From: Avimonoglobus sp965151315
GTDB lineage: Bacteria > Bacillota > Clostridia > UBA1381
Assembly: GCA_965151315.1 (NCBI GenBank)
Contig: CBCTZG010000060.1
Coordinates: 1-16,616 of the forward strand
Direction: 5' to 3'
Length of the DNA: 16,616 nucleotides
Below the pieces are notes generated by a model. The model had not been told where the DNA came from. It searched no databases and saw nothing but the letters and a program-made list of their open reading frames with translations. The position numbers were made by a program, and so were the translations under genes. Below, in pieces: positions 7,330 to 13,642 of the stretch; position 1 is the stretch's first letter; each line of letters opens with the position of its first letter.

Positions 7330-8000
7330 TGAGTATCAATTCCAAGCAACGTATCCAATGCCCCCAATGCGGGCAGATGCAGGAAATTACGGTATGGCAC
7401 TCCATTACCGTTTCCGATAGCCCCGACCTTAAGGCCGATCTGCTGGCGGGTAAAATCAATATTTTCCGGTGTCCGGACTGTGCCGCCCCGGCCCTGCTTC
7501 CTACGCCGCTTTTGTATCACGACGAGGAAAAACGCCTGATGCTTTCCTTTTCCCCCTGCGAAAACGATGTGCAGAAGGCCCAGCTGTATGATAACGTGAA
7601 AACCGCTTCCCGGGAATCCGGCGAGCTTGCCGCCCTGGAGGGCTATGATCTGCGCTTTGTTTCGGATTATAACCAGCTGCTGGAGAAAATCCTGGTGTTT
7701 GACGCCGGCCTCCATGATAAGGTCACGGAATTTTTAAAGCTCTTGATCCTCATGCAGGAGCCGGAGAAAATGGAAGCGCGGGTAGCTATGTTCGGCAAAA
7801 AGGACGGCCAGGAGCTGGAATTTTTGGTACAGGATAAAGCGGAAAACGCCTGCTACACCTCCCGTGTTCCCATGGACACTTATAAAACCATCAAAAAAGC
7901 CCTGGCGGAAAGCGGGGTCAAATACAAAAGCTTTGATTGGGAAATCGTCGATACAGACTACGCCGCCCGGCTTTTAAACGGCATGCATAATACCTTTTAA
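7329..8000 (+). CDS. CpXC domain-containing protein
   Basis: 223-aa soluble protein with two CPxC knuckles near the N-terminus, CPQC at 11-14 and CPDC at 48-51, characteristic of the CpXC domain and expected to bind one zinc. The sequence between and after them (LKADLLAGKINIFRCPDC, then LPTPLLYHDEEKRLMLSFSP) is typical of the family. The C-terminal half (about 100-223) is helical with no recognisable motif. The family's molecular role is not established. It starts at an ATG overlapping the preceding TGA by 1 nt (TGATG), with AAAGG upstream, making it the third gene of the hydE unit. No clear intrinsic terminator follows. Confidence 0.8.
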   Translation: MSINSKQRIQCPQCGQMQEITVWHSITVSDSPDLKADLLAGKINIFRCPDCAAPALLPTPLLYHDEEKRLMLSFSPCENDVQKAQLYDNVKTASRESGELAALEGYDLRFVSDYNQLLEKILVFDAGLHDKVTEFLKLLILMQEPEKMEARVAMFGKKDGQELEFLVQDKAENACYTSRVPMDTYKTIKKALAESGVKYKSFDWEIVDTDYAARLLNGMHNTF

Positions 8001-8062
8001 GCGTTCACAGATTGTTTACCAAATCTTCATGAAAACCACTTTATTTCCTGGTAAAATTACAG

Positions 8063-8068
8063 TATAAT
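8063..8068 (+). promoter_or_regulatory. Candidate -10 element for the Enzyme I-like gene
   Basis: A perfect TATAAT lies 38 nt before the ATG. The hexamer at the right distance upstream (TTTATT, 8040-8045) is a poor -35, so an activator or read-through from the hydE unit may contribute. Confidence 0.4.
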
Positions 8069-8105
8069 AAACTTACAAAAACCAAGAAGAAAGGCGGTGC
8101 TCTGT

Positions 8106-8879
8106 ATGGTGACTCTAACCGGCTCAGCAATCTGCGGCGGCGTTGTATTCGGAAAGATTTTTGTATACCGCCGGCCGCAAAACAAGGTAGAGCAGTACAA
8201 GGTAGACAACCCATCATTCGAAATCAACCGGTTTATCCATGCCAGGGACGCCGCGGTAGAACAATTAGACGCATTGTATCAAAAGGCGCTTTCCAAGACC
8301 CAGGAACGGGATGCCGCCATTTTCTCCATTCATCAGATGCTTTTGCAGGACAATGTTTATACCGACGCGGTGAACCAGATTATTGAACATAAGCGCATCA
8401 ACGCGGAAGCTGCCGTATCCTTAGCCGGTGACCAGCTTTCTCAGATGTTTGAAGCCATAGACGACGAGTACCTCCGGGAGCGGTCCGCGGATATGCAGGA
8501 TATATCCGCCCGTGTCCTGGCTATCCTTTCCCAGGCACAGCAGGCACATATTCCCTGCCCCCAGGAGCCGTCGATCCTCTTTGCGGACGACCTTGCTCCC
8601 AGCGAAACAGTTCTGCTCTGTGACAATGCCCTGACCTTTGTGACACAGAACCCTTCCGCCACCTCCCACGCGGCCATCCTAGCCAAAAATATGAACATCC
8701 CTATGATTGTCGGAGCAGAGGATCTGCTGCGGGAGTCCTATCATGGTAAGCATGCAGTGGTAGACGCTTTTTCCGGTGATATTTACATAGATCCGGATCA
8801 CGACACCATCAGCGAGCTGATCGCCAAGGCCGACGAGCTGCTATGCGCGGGCCGGCAGCCCCTCAGTCTGGCGCGGTAA
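8106..8879 (+). CDS. Stand-alone PTS Enzyme I N-terminal (EIN)-like protein
   Basis: 257-aa protein matching only the N-terminal half of phosphotransferase Enzyme I. Residues 1 to about 130 resemble the PEP-utiliser N-terminal/HPr-binding helical region. Residues about 145-235 are the swivelling phosphohistidine domain, with NPSATSHAAILAKNMNIPMIVG around H188, the position of the active-site His (189 in E. coli). The C-terminal TIM barrel that binds PEP and dimerises (full EI is about 575 aa) is absent: the protein ends near the E. coli EIN boundary. It should not self-phosphorylate from PEP but might exchange phosphate with HPr; this is inference. The ATG at 8106 has AAGGCGGT 7 nt upstream. 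It is either a genuine single-domain regulator or a ptsI truncated by the IS3 relic that begins 28 nt after its stop. The open frame is intact. Confidence 0.8.
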   Translation: MVTLTGSAICGGVVFGKIFVYRRPQNKVEQYKVDNPSFEINRFIHARDAAVEQLDALYQKALSKTQERDAAIFSIHQMLLQDNVYTDAVNQIIEHKRINAEAAVSLAGDQLSQMFEAIDDEYLRERSADMQDISARVLAILSQAQQAHIPCPQEPSILFADDLAPSETVLLCDNALTFVTQNPSATSHAAILAKNMNIPMIVGAEDLLRESYHGKHAVVDAFSGDIYIDPDHDTISELIAKADELLCAGRQPLSLAR

Positions 8880-8948
8880 CAGCTATATCAGAAAAATCCG
8901 CCGTTCTGAAGTGAACCCCAAAATTTAAGCAAAAATAAAAATAATTGA

Positions 8949-9052
8949 TTATGAATGAGTCCGGTATTGTATCGGACTCATTCCTTTTCGTTTCATTGAA
9001 ATTCTGTCGTTGTTGTAATAATTTCAGTTCTTGAATAAAGTCATCCACATCG
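8949..9052 (-). pseudogene. IS3 OrfB (DDE transposase) C-terminal remnant
   Basis: The minus-strand frame ending at the TAA at 8949-8951 reads YYNNDRISMKRKGMSPIQY then RTHS, the classic end of IS3-family OrfB. Just upstream, VDDFIQEL continues the homology in another frame. One extra A in an A3 run explains the shift. The catalytic DDE core is deleted. Confidence 0.8.
8954..8988 (+). terminator. Hairpin that may terminate the Enzyme I-like transcript
   Basis: A perfect 10-bp stem AATGAGTCCG / CGGACTCATT (8954-8963, 8973-8982) with a 9-nt loop is followed by CCTTTTCGTTT on the plus strand. It lies within the orfB tail on the other strand, so it is IS-derived sequence that may now serve as the terminator of the upstream gene. 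Confidence 0.5.
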
Positions 9053-9083
9053 GCAGACGTCCTTCGCGCGTTCCGCTAGCTTG

Positions 9084-9295
9084 GCAGGCTCTGCCCTGTC
9101 TATCTTTCATTAGCCCTTGGGCGCCTTCTTCTAAAAATATGCGTTCCCATTCTTTTATATTTATCTTCTTCCGACCGGGATGTGTCTTTTCTTACAGCTT
9201 CTCAATAACCAAAATGATATTCTCGCATGTCCATTATAACATAAATTTTAACGCTGCATTATATTTCCGATTTTTTTCTTCCTATATTCATCCAT
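9084..9295 (-). pseudogene. IS3 OrfA remnant
   Basis: Starting at an ATG with GGAGGTG 8 nt upstream, the relic shows YNAALKFML in one frame and IKEWERIFLEEGAQGL followed by a GRA residue run in another. Both are typical of the IS3 OrfA helix-turn-helix protein. Stop codons and frame changes break it, so it cannot encode a functional product. It ends at the internal deletion joining it to the orfB tail. Confidence 0.7.
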
Positions 9296-9300
9296 AAAAT

Positions 9301-9336
9301 ATGCACCTCCAAATGTCTCCAACTTTGGGGGTGCAT
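9301..9336 (-). terminator. IS-end hairpin downstream of guaB
   Basis: A 13-bp stem with one mismatch (arms 9301-9313 and 9324-9336, 10-nt loop) lies 24 nt after the guaB stop and is followed on the minus strand by ATTTTAT. One arm is the IS terminal repeat and the other contains the orfA ribosome binding site. It may end guaB transcription weakly and hide the orfA site in read-through RNA. Confidence 0.45.
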
Positions 9337-9359
9337 ATCAAAAAGCGAACGGATAACTT

Positions 9360-10826
9360 TTACGCTTGTGTATTATAGCTATAATTCGGCGCTTCCTTGG
9401 TAATATAAATATCATGCGGATGGCTTTCCTTTAAGCCGGCGCCGGTAATCCGGATAAATTTCCCATTTTCCTTCAATTCTGGAATGGTTTTTGTGCCGCA
9501 GTAGCCCATACCAGACCGTAATCCGCCCAGAAGCTGAAATACTGTATCCGACAGCGAGCCCTTATACGGTACTCTGCCTTCTACGCCCTCTGGCACCAGC
9601 TTTTTAGAGCCTGTCTGGAAGTACCGGTCCTTGCTGCCCTTTTCCATAGCGGCCAGGGAACCCATCCCCCGGTAAACCTTAAAGCGTCTGCCCTGATAGA
9701 TCTCAAATTCGCCCGGGCTTTCCTCGCAGCCAGCCAGCAGGCTTCCCATCATAACGACATCGGCGCCGGCCGCGATAGCCTTGGTAATATCGCCGGAATA
9801 TTTGATACCGCCGTCGGCGATAACCGGGATCCCGTATTGCTTGGCCACCTGGCTAACATCATAAATAGCGGTGATCTGGGGCGCGCCGATCCCGGCGATT
9901 ACACGGGTGGTACAGATGGATCCCGGGCCGATACCGACCTTCAGACAGTCCGCCCCAGCCTGGATCAGGTCCTCCGCCGCCTCTGCTGTGGCAATATTGC
10001 CCACGATCAATGGGATCTGCGGGTATGCCGCCTTGGCCTCCCGCAGCTTGTTGATGATATTTTTGGAGTGCCCATGGGCTGAGTCCAACACCAGGACATC
10101 TACCCCAGCGTTCACCAGGGCCTCTACCCGGATCAGCATATCGTCCGTCACGCCAATGGCAGCGCCGCAAAGCAGGCGGCCGTTCTGATCCTTTGCTGCG
10201 TGGGGATAACGTACGGCCTTTTCAATATCCTTGATCGTGATCAGGCCCTTAAGATGGTTTTCCCCGTCTACGATGGGCAGCTTTTCAATTTTATATTTAC
10301 GCAGGATTTCCTGAGCCTGCTCTAAGGTTGTCCCCTCCGGCGCGGTGATCAGGTTTTCACTGGTCATGGCCTCCTTGATTTTTTTGGAAAAATCTACCTC
10401 GAACCGCAGATCGCGGTTGGTAATGATCCCTACAAGCTTATTATCCTGGTCGCATACTGGTACGCCTGAAATCTTATATCTGCCCATTAAGTCATCCGCT
10501 TCCCGCAGCGTATGTTCTCCGGTCAGGCTGAATGGATTGGTAATAACCCCATTTTCCGAGCGCTTCACCTTGTCCACTTCGCTGGCCTGCTCCTCGATGG
10601 TCATATTTTTATGGATCACGCCGATCCCACCCTCCCGGGCGATCGCGATCGCCATCGGCGATTCTGTAACCGTGTCCATGGCTGAGCTCATCATGGGGAT
10701 GTTCAGTTTGATTGTTTTCGTCAGGTTGGTTGTTAAATCCACTTCATTGGGGGTAAAATCCGAAGCCTGCGGCAAAAGCAGTACATCATCAAATGTCAAA
10801 CCCTCTTTTTCAAATTTACCAGCCAT
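9360..10826 (-). CDS. guaB: IMP dehydrogenase
   Basis: Oxidises IMP to XMP with NAD+, the committed step of GMP synthesis. The 488-aa product is full length. The TIM barrel begins GLTFDDVLLLP. It is interrupted by two CBS domains at about 95-145 (FSLTGEHTLREADDLMGRYK) and 155-205 (regulatory adenine/guanine nucleotide sites). It then continues with VLDSAHGHS, the catalytic-loop GIGPGSICTTR (nucleophile C305) and the flap region EGRVPYKG. The ATG at 10826 gives the usual MAGKFEKEGLTFDD start and has GAAGGGAG upstream; an in-frame TTG 18 nt earlier overlaps that site. It is monocistronic with its own promoter. No purine riboswitch is evident in the short leader. Confidence 0.97.
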   Translation of the reverse strand: MAGKFEKEGLTFDDVLLLPQASDFTPNEVDLTTNLTKTIKLNIPMMSSAMDTVTESPMAIAIAREGGIGVIHKNMTIEEQASEVDKVKRSENGVITNPFSLTGEHTLREADDLMGRYKISGVPVCDQDNKLVGIITNRDLRFEVDFSKKIKEAMTSENLITAPEGTTLEQAQEILRKYKIEKLPIVDGENHLKGLITIKDIEKAVRYPHAAKDQNGRLLCGAAIGVTDDMLIRVEALVNAGVDVLVLDSAHGHSKNIINKLREAKAAYPQIPLIVGNIATAEAAEDLIQAGADCLKVGIGPGSICTTRVIAGIGAPQITAIYDVSQVAKQYGIPVIADGGIKYSGDITKAIAAGADVVMMGSLLAGCEESPGEFEIYQGRRFKVYRGMGSLAAMEKGSKDRYFQTGSKKLVPEGVEGRVPYKGSLSDTVFQLLGGLRSGMGYCGTKTIPELKENGKFIRITGAGLKESHPHDIYITKEAPNYSYNTQA

Positions 10827-10862
10827 ACGCCATACTCCCTTCAAAATTTTATGTGTTATTAT

Positions 10863-10891
10863 ATTTTATCAAATTCTGACGATTTTTTCAA
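10863..10891 (-). promoter_or_regulatory. Sigma-A promoter of guaB
   Basis: Minus strand: TTGAAA (10886-10891), 17-nt spacer, TAAAAT (10863-10868), about 35 nt upstream of the ATG. The short leader leaves no room for a purine riboswitch. Confidence 0.75.
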
Positions 10892-10969
10892 TATATTTTT
10901 AGCATGAATTTCCGGAATATACGGTGCTTTTTTTCGTCAAATCGTTTGGAGTCACACTTTGAATTATTC

Positions 10970-10977
10970 CGCATATT
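10970..10977 (+). promoter_or_regulatory. Possible sigma-E-type -35 element upstream of cotJA
   Basis: CGCATATT matches 7 of 8 positions of the sporulation sigma-E -35 (GKMATATT), about 50 nt before cotJA. The expected CATACA-like -10 at 13-15 nt is poor (CATAGATA lies too close), so this is weak. Mother-cell expression would be expected for cotJ genes from what is known in Bacillus. Confidence 0.25.
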
Positions 10978-11027
10978 ATGTAAACATAGATATATATCTA
11001 TAATTATCAATAAGGAGAGGATTTTTT

Positions 11028-11222
11028 ATGGAAAATATCCAAAAACCATGCTGCCCGGTCAACGGCTGTGGCTGCGTGGGATATGCCTATGTTCCCATCC
11101 AGTATATGGATGAGGTTTTCTGCCCGGATGAAGGGTTAAAAAACGGCACAATCTTCCCGGAGCTGGCGCTGGATATCTGTGAATATGGAAAAATCTGCAA
11201 GCAAATAGGAGGCCTGATGTAA
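11028..11222 (+). CDS. cotJA: Spore coat-associated protein CotJA
   Basis: 64-aa small protein with the CotJA signature YVPIQYMDEVFCPDEGLKNG then TIFPEL at about 19-45. It is short and cysteine-rich at the N-terminus (CCPVNGCGC), as in clostridial versions. CotJA is a component of the inner spore coat, needed with CotJC for assembly of the CotJ layer in Bacillus subtilis. The ATG has AAGGAGAGG (11012-11020) 7 nt upstream. It is the first of three genes with 1-nt stop/start overlaps (TAATG), the expected cotJA-cotJB-cotJC order. Its presence marks the organism as an endospore former. Confidence 0.88.
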   Translation: MENIQKPCCPVNGCGCVGYAYVPIQYMDEVFCPDEGLKNGTIFPELALDICEYGKICKQIGGLM

Positions 11223-11476
11223 TGGAAAGACAAAATCTTTTAAAGCGTCTGCAAACCTATAACTTTGCCGCGTATGACATGCTTTTGTATCTGGACACCC
11301 ATCCCAACGATAAAAAAGCGTTCGCCATGTTCAAGGATCTGGTGGCAAAAACTCAGGAGTTAAAGAAAGAATATGAACGGGCGTACGGCCCGCTGACGGC
11401 ATACGCCGCCGCTGGCTCTGATACCTTTGACTGGCTGGAGTCGCCGTGGCCGTGGGAAAAGGAGGCAAATCAATAA
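11222..11476 (+). CDS. cotJB: Spore coat protein CotJB
   Basis: 84-aa protein with the CotJB family pattern: LLKRLQTYNFAAYDMLLYLD, THPNDKKA at 26-33, KKEYERAYGPL at about 48-58 and the C-terminal SPWPWE. CotJB is a spore-coat polypeptide made with CotJA and CotJC in the mother cell. The ATG overlaps the cotJA stop by one nucleotide and AGGAGG lies about 9 nt upstream, so translation is coupled. The stop overlaps the cotJC start in the same way. Confidence 0.9.
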   Translation: MERQNLLKRLQTYNFAAYDMLLYLDTHPNDKKAFAMFKDLVAKTQELKKEYERAYGPLTAYAAAGSDTFDWLESPWPWEKEANQ

Positions 11477-11694
11477 TGTTTAAATATGATAAGTTTTTAC
11501 AGTTCCCCATTAAAATAAAAAACCCAAACCCCAAGCTCGCCAATATTATTGTTACACAATACGGCGGACCCAACGGCGAGTTAGGCGCTTCCCTGCGGTA
11601 TTTATCCCAGCGGTATACCATGCCAGATGATATGTCTAAGGGTTTGTTAACGGATATCGGTATGAACTATCCATTATATACCTATCACCCGTAA
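11476..11694 (+). pseudogene. cotJC: 5' fragment of cotJC, interrupted by the mobile element
   Basis: CotJC is a manganese-catalase-like spore coat protein of roughly 190 aa. Only residues 1-62 are recognisable (FLQFPIKIKNPNPKLA, VTQYGGPNGELGASLRYLSQ, then GLLTDIG). The family normally continues with TEELAH, which supplies metal ligands. Here the frame runs into MNYPLYTYHP and a stop at 11694. The start ATG overlaps the cotJB stop by 1 nt, with AAAAGGAGG upstream, so the operon and 5' end look intact. The break coincides with the end of a large serine recombinase gene and a drop in GC content, so it is an insertion rather than random decay. If the element excises, the full gene should be restored; the 3' half is outside the window. 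Confidence 0.88.
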
Positions 11695-13231
11695 AAAAAA
11701 ACTGCCTATCCGGAAAGCCTTTCAAATATACCTCTATATTGGACTTGCTGTGTACAATAATCTGTTCCAAAACCTCTTTTGCAATGCTGTCGTTAAATTC
11801 TTCAAATGATACAAGCCGTGTGATAACCTGACAGACTTCTTCAATAAACCCCGCCTTGTTTTCTATCATCATGCTTTTTTCTTTTTCTGCTTTGATTTCC
11901 TCATTTAGCTTGTCAATTTCAGATTGATATTGTTCCGTCATTTTCTGAAAATCGGTTTCTGTGATTTTGTTGTCATAGTATGCGTCAATATTTTTCAGTT
12001 TCTTTTCCTCTATGCGTTTGATTGCCTGTTCTGCCTTTTTAAAATCATATTGTTTCTGCTCCTGCCGTTTGAGTACGTCCGTAATCACTTTGGTAAGTTT
12101 GGAAATAACTGCCTGCTTGTTCAAAGAAATTTCATTTAACGCCTTTAACACCGCACATTCTAAAACGTCATTCCCGATCGCGTTATTTTCACAGCCTATC
12201 AATTCGCCGTTGACCTCATGGGGTCTGCCGTTCTTCAAATTGTTATAACAACGCCATACCTTCCGCTTGCTCCCGTCTTTATGCTTGCGGAAATTGGCTA
12301 CATACCTTCGTCCGCAGCAGCCGCATTTGATTTTTCCAGAAAAAGCATAGCGGTTTGAATGCTTGCTTTTATCTATCCGGTAGACTTCCGATTTCCTTTT
12401 AAATTCAGCCTGTACAAATTCAAAGGTTTTCCGGTCTATGATTGGCTCGTGGTGGTCTTTAATATAAACCATTTCTTCCTCGCCGCGGTTATACTTTTTG
12501 GCATGGGTCAAATAGTCGGGGGTTATGGTCTTTTTCTGTAGTAAATCCCCAACATACTTTTCATTTTGCAGGATTGTGCGAATGGACTTGTTCGTCCATT
12601 CGCTGTGCCCGTTTTTCGTTTTATGCCCTTCTGCCTGTAGTTCCCTTGCAATAATATGCAGACCTTTGCCCTCTAAATATTTGTTGTAAATATGGCGGAC
12701 AAGCTGTGCCTCTTCCTCATTGACCGTCAACACACCATTTTCCAAATGATAGCCTAAAATATTGCGTCCAAAGACAACGCCCTGTTCCATGCGCCTTTTT
12801 TGACCCCATTTGACACGCTCACTGGTTTTGCGGCTTTCTTCCTGTGCGATACTTGCCATGATAGAGAGCCGCAGTTCACCGTCCCCGTCAAGGGTATTGA
12901 TGTTGTCATTGATAAACAATACGCCAATCCCCAATGCCTTCAAATCGCGGGTATATTGCAGCGTGTCTACCGTATTCCGTGCAAAACGCGATACTTCTTT
13001 GGTGATAATCCTGTCAATCCTGCCGTTCTTCGCGTCCCGTATCATATTGTTAAATTCCTTGCGCTTTTTTGTATTTGTGCCGCTGATACCTTCGTCCGCG
13101 TAAACCTTTATCAATTCCCAATCGGGATTATTTTTAATGTACTGTTCAAAAAACAGCTTTTGCCCTTCAAAGGAGTTCTTCTGGTCGTCCTTGTCAGTTG
13201 ATACCCTGCAATATGCCGCTACCTTTAACAT
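11636..13231 (-). CDS. Large serine recombinase (TndX/TnpX-like)
   Basis: 531-aa site-specific recombinase predicted to integrate and excise the element. Residues 1 to about 150 are the resolvase catalytic domain: YCRVST with nucleophile S11, and SRFARNT at 81-87 with conserved arginines. About 160-270 is the recombinase DNA-binding domain (LHIIARELQAEGHKTKNG). A zinc ribbon has C303, C306, C328 and C347. About 395-465 is a charged coiled coil of the kind that controls directionality, followed by a short C-terminal region. The ATG is preceded by GAGGAAG and overlaps the small upstream ORF. The last codons (from about R528) and the stop lie in cotJC DNA, so the C-terminus would change on excision. 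Length is similar to TndX of Tn5397; the closest relative cannot be determined here. Confidence 0.93.
   Translation of the reverse strand: MLKVAAYCRVSTDKDDQKNSFEGQKLFFEQYIKNNPDWELIKVYADEGISGTNTKKRKEFNNMIRDAKNGRIDRIITKEVSRFARNTVDTLQYTRDLKALGIGVLFINDNINTLDGDGELRLSIMASIAQEESRKTSERVKWGQKRRMEQGVVFGRNILGYHLENGVLTVNEEEAQLVRHIYNKYLEGKGLHIIARELQAEGHKTKNGHSEWTNKSIRTILQNEKYVGDLLQKKTITPDYLTHAKKYNRGEEEMVYIKDHHEPIIDRKTFEFVQAEFKRKSEVYRIDKSKHSNRYAFSGKIKCGCCGRRYVANFRKHKDGSKRKVWRCYNNLKNGRPHEVNGELIGCENNAIGNDVLECAVLKALNEISLNKQAVISKLTKVITDVLKRQEQKQYDFKKAEQAIKRIEEKKLKNIDAYYDNKITETDFQKMTEQYQSEIDKLNEEIKAEKEKSMMIENKAGFIEEVCQVITRLVSFEEFNDSIAKEVLEQIIVHSKSNIEVYLKGFPDRQFFFTGDRYIMDSSYRYPLTNP
11648..11668. other. Left attachment junction (attL) of the element in cotJC
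   Basis: Homology to CotJC ends at codon 62 (GGT, 11659-11661), so crossover lies at or just left of this point, within about 11648-11665. The stretch contains GA dinucleotides (11653-11654 and 11664-11665). TndX/TnpX-type recombinases use a GA core, so the GAT codon of D60 is a candidate core. The exact base cannot be fixed without the right end. Confidence 0.6.
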
Positions 13232-13359
13232 CTGTCTTCCTCACTTTCTACTTTTGCAATACATTCCTGCAATTCGTCTTCTGTCAATAATCCTTTCTCT
13301 TTCAGTGCTTTTAAAATCCCTGTCATTAGTAATGTGTCAAAACTATATTCAGTCCCCAT
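13225..13359 (-). CDS. 44-aa companion ORF of the recombinase
   Basis: Starts MGTEYSFDTLLMTGILKALK and continues with EKGLLTEDELQECIAKVE, an acidic helical mini-protein ending in EEDRC. The segment resembles SHOCT-like short domains (a hydrophobic helix, then a GLLTEEE-type turn and helix). Such small ORFs often precede serine recombinase genes in clostridial elements. Its stop overlaps the recombinase start by 7 nt, so the two are translationally coupled. The start has only a weak GGTGAT site. Function unknown; it might influence recombinase activity or merely drive its translation. Confidence 0.65.
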   Translation of the reverse strand: MGTEYSFDTLLMTGILKALKEKGLLTEDELQECIAKVESEEDRC

Positions 13360-13402
13360 GCACATCACCGCTTAAATGGGAAAATCTGGATAAACAGAAT
13401 AT

Positions 13403-13431
13403 ATTATATATCACTATTTCCCTAAAGTAAA
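13403..13431 (-). promoter_or_regulatory. Promoter of the recombinase unit
   Basis: Minus strand: TTTACT (13426-13431), 17-nt spacer, perfect TATAAT (13403-13408), about 44 nt before the small ORF. It looks like a vegetative sigma-A promoter rather than a sporulation promoter. Confidence 0.6.
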
Positions 13432-13610
13432 CAGAAAAACTGCTCCACGATAAATTTATGCCGACAGGGACTTGACCTATTACAGCTAAAACCTTCATGT
13501 TTTACGCTCCATTCCAAAGCATGAGCGTAATAGCTTAGGTGATTATCGTAAGTAATTAATCGTCACTTTTACGTTTCTGAATGCTCTTTATATTTTTCGT
13601 TTCTGATTTT

Positions 13611-13637
13611 GTGGGGCGGAGTGTTCCTCCGCCCCAC
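13611..13637. repeat. Perfect 11-bp GC-rich hairpin
   Basis: GTGGGGCGGAG (13611-13621), loop TGTTC, CTCCGCCCCAC (13627-13637). It lies just after the stop of the leftward hypothetical gene. In that direction it is followed by AAAATCAG, with no T run, so it is a poor terminator for that gene. To the right it is followed by GCATTTTAATTTTT but there is no rightward gene to terminate. A Rep nick or binding structure is the alternative. Confidence 0.7.
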
Positions 13638-13642
13638 GCATT

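Larger units (their letters stand above)
8907..9340 (-). mobile_element. Decayed, internally deleted IS3-family insertion sequence
   Basis: This 434-bp stretch fills the gap between the Enzyme I-like gene and guaB. Its ends are imperfect inverted repeats resembling IS3/IS150-type ends (TGAAGTGAACCCCAAAATTT at 8907 and, on the minus strand, TGATATGCACCCCCAAAGTT from 9340); about 15 of 23 positions match. Inside, on the minus strand, are remains of orfA and the C-terminus of orfB. An intact element would be about 1.2-1.5 kb, so most of orfA's end and orfB has been lost. No target-site duplication is obvious. Confidence 0.75.
13360..13642. other. Structured non-coding region, candidate replication origin
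   Basis: This 283-bp gap holds the recombinase promoter at its left. The middle has nested inverted repeats: TTACGCTC / GAGCGTAA (13502-13509, 13523-13530) and AAAAC / GTTTT around the preceding bases. At the right are two near-identical 14-mers TTTT(A/T)CGTTTCTGA ending at 13580 and 13606, followed 4 nt later by a perfect GC-rich hairpin. Direct repeats beside a hairpin near an HUH rep gene are the layout of a rolling-circle double-strand origin. No coding sequence is supported here. Confidence 0.5.

Noticed and set aside
8863..9048. 61-codon minus-strand open frame beginning MDDFIQELK
   Set aside because: Only its first residues match IS3 OrfB; it is an out-of-frame piece of the transposase relic, not a gene.
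9031..9297. 88-codon plus-strand open frame
   Set aside because: It is antisense to the OrfA relic and has no ribosome site or recognisable similarity.
10827..10905. Purine riboswitch ahead of guaB
   Set aside because: The promoter is about 35 nt from the start codon, so the leader is too short.
13611..13637. Terminator for the leftward hypothetical gene
   Set aside because: Reading left, the stem is followed by AAAATCAG rather than T residues; kept as a possible replication structure.
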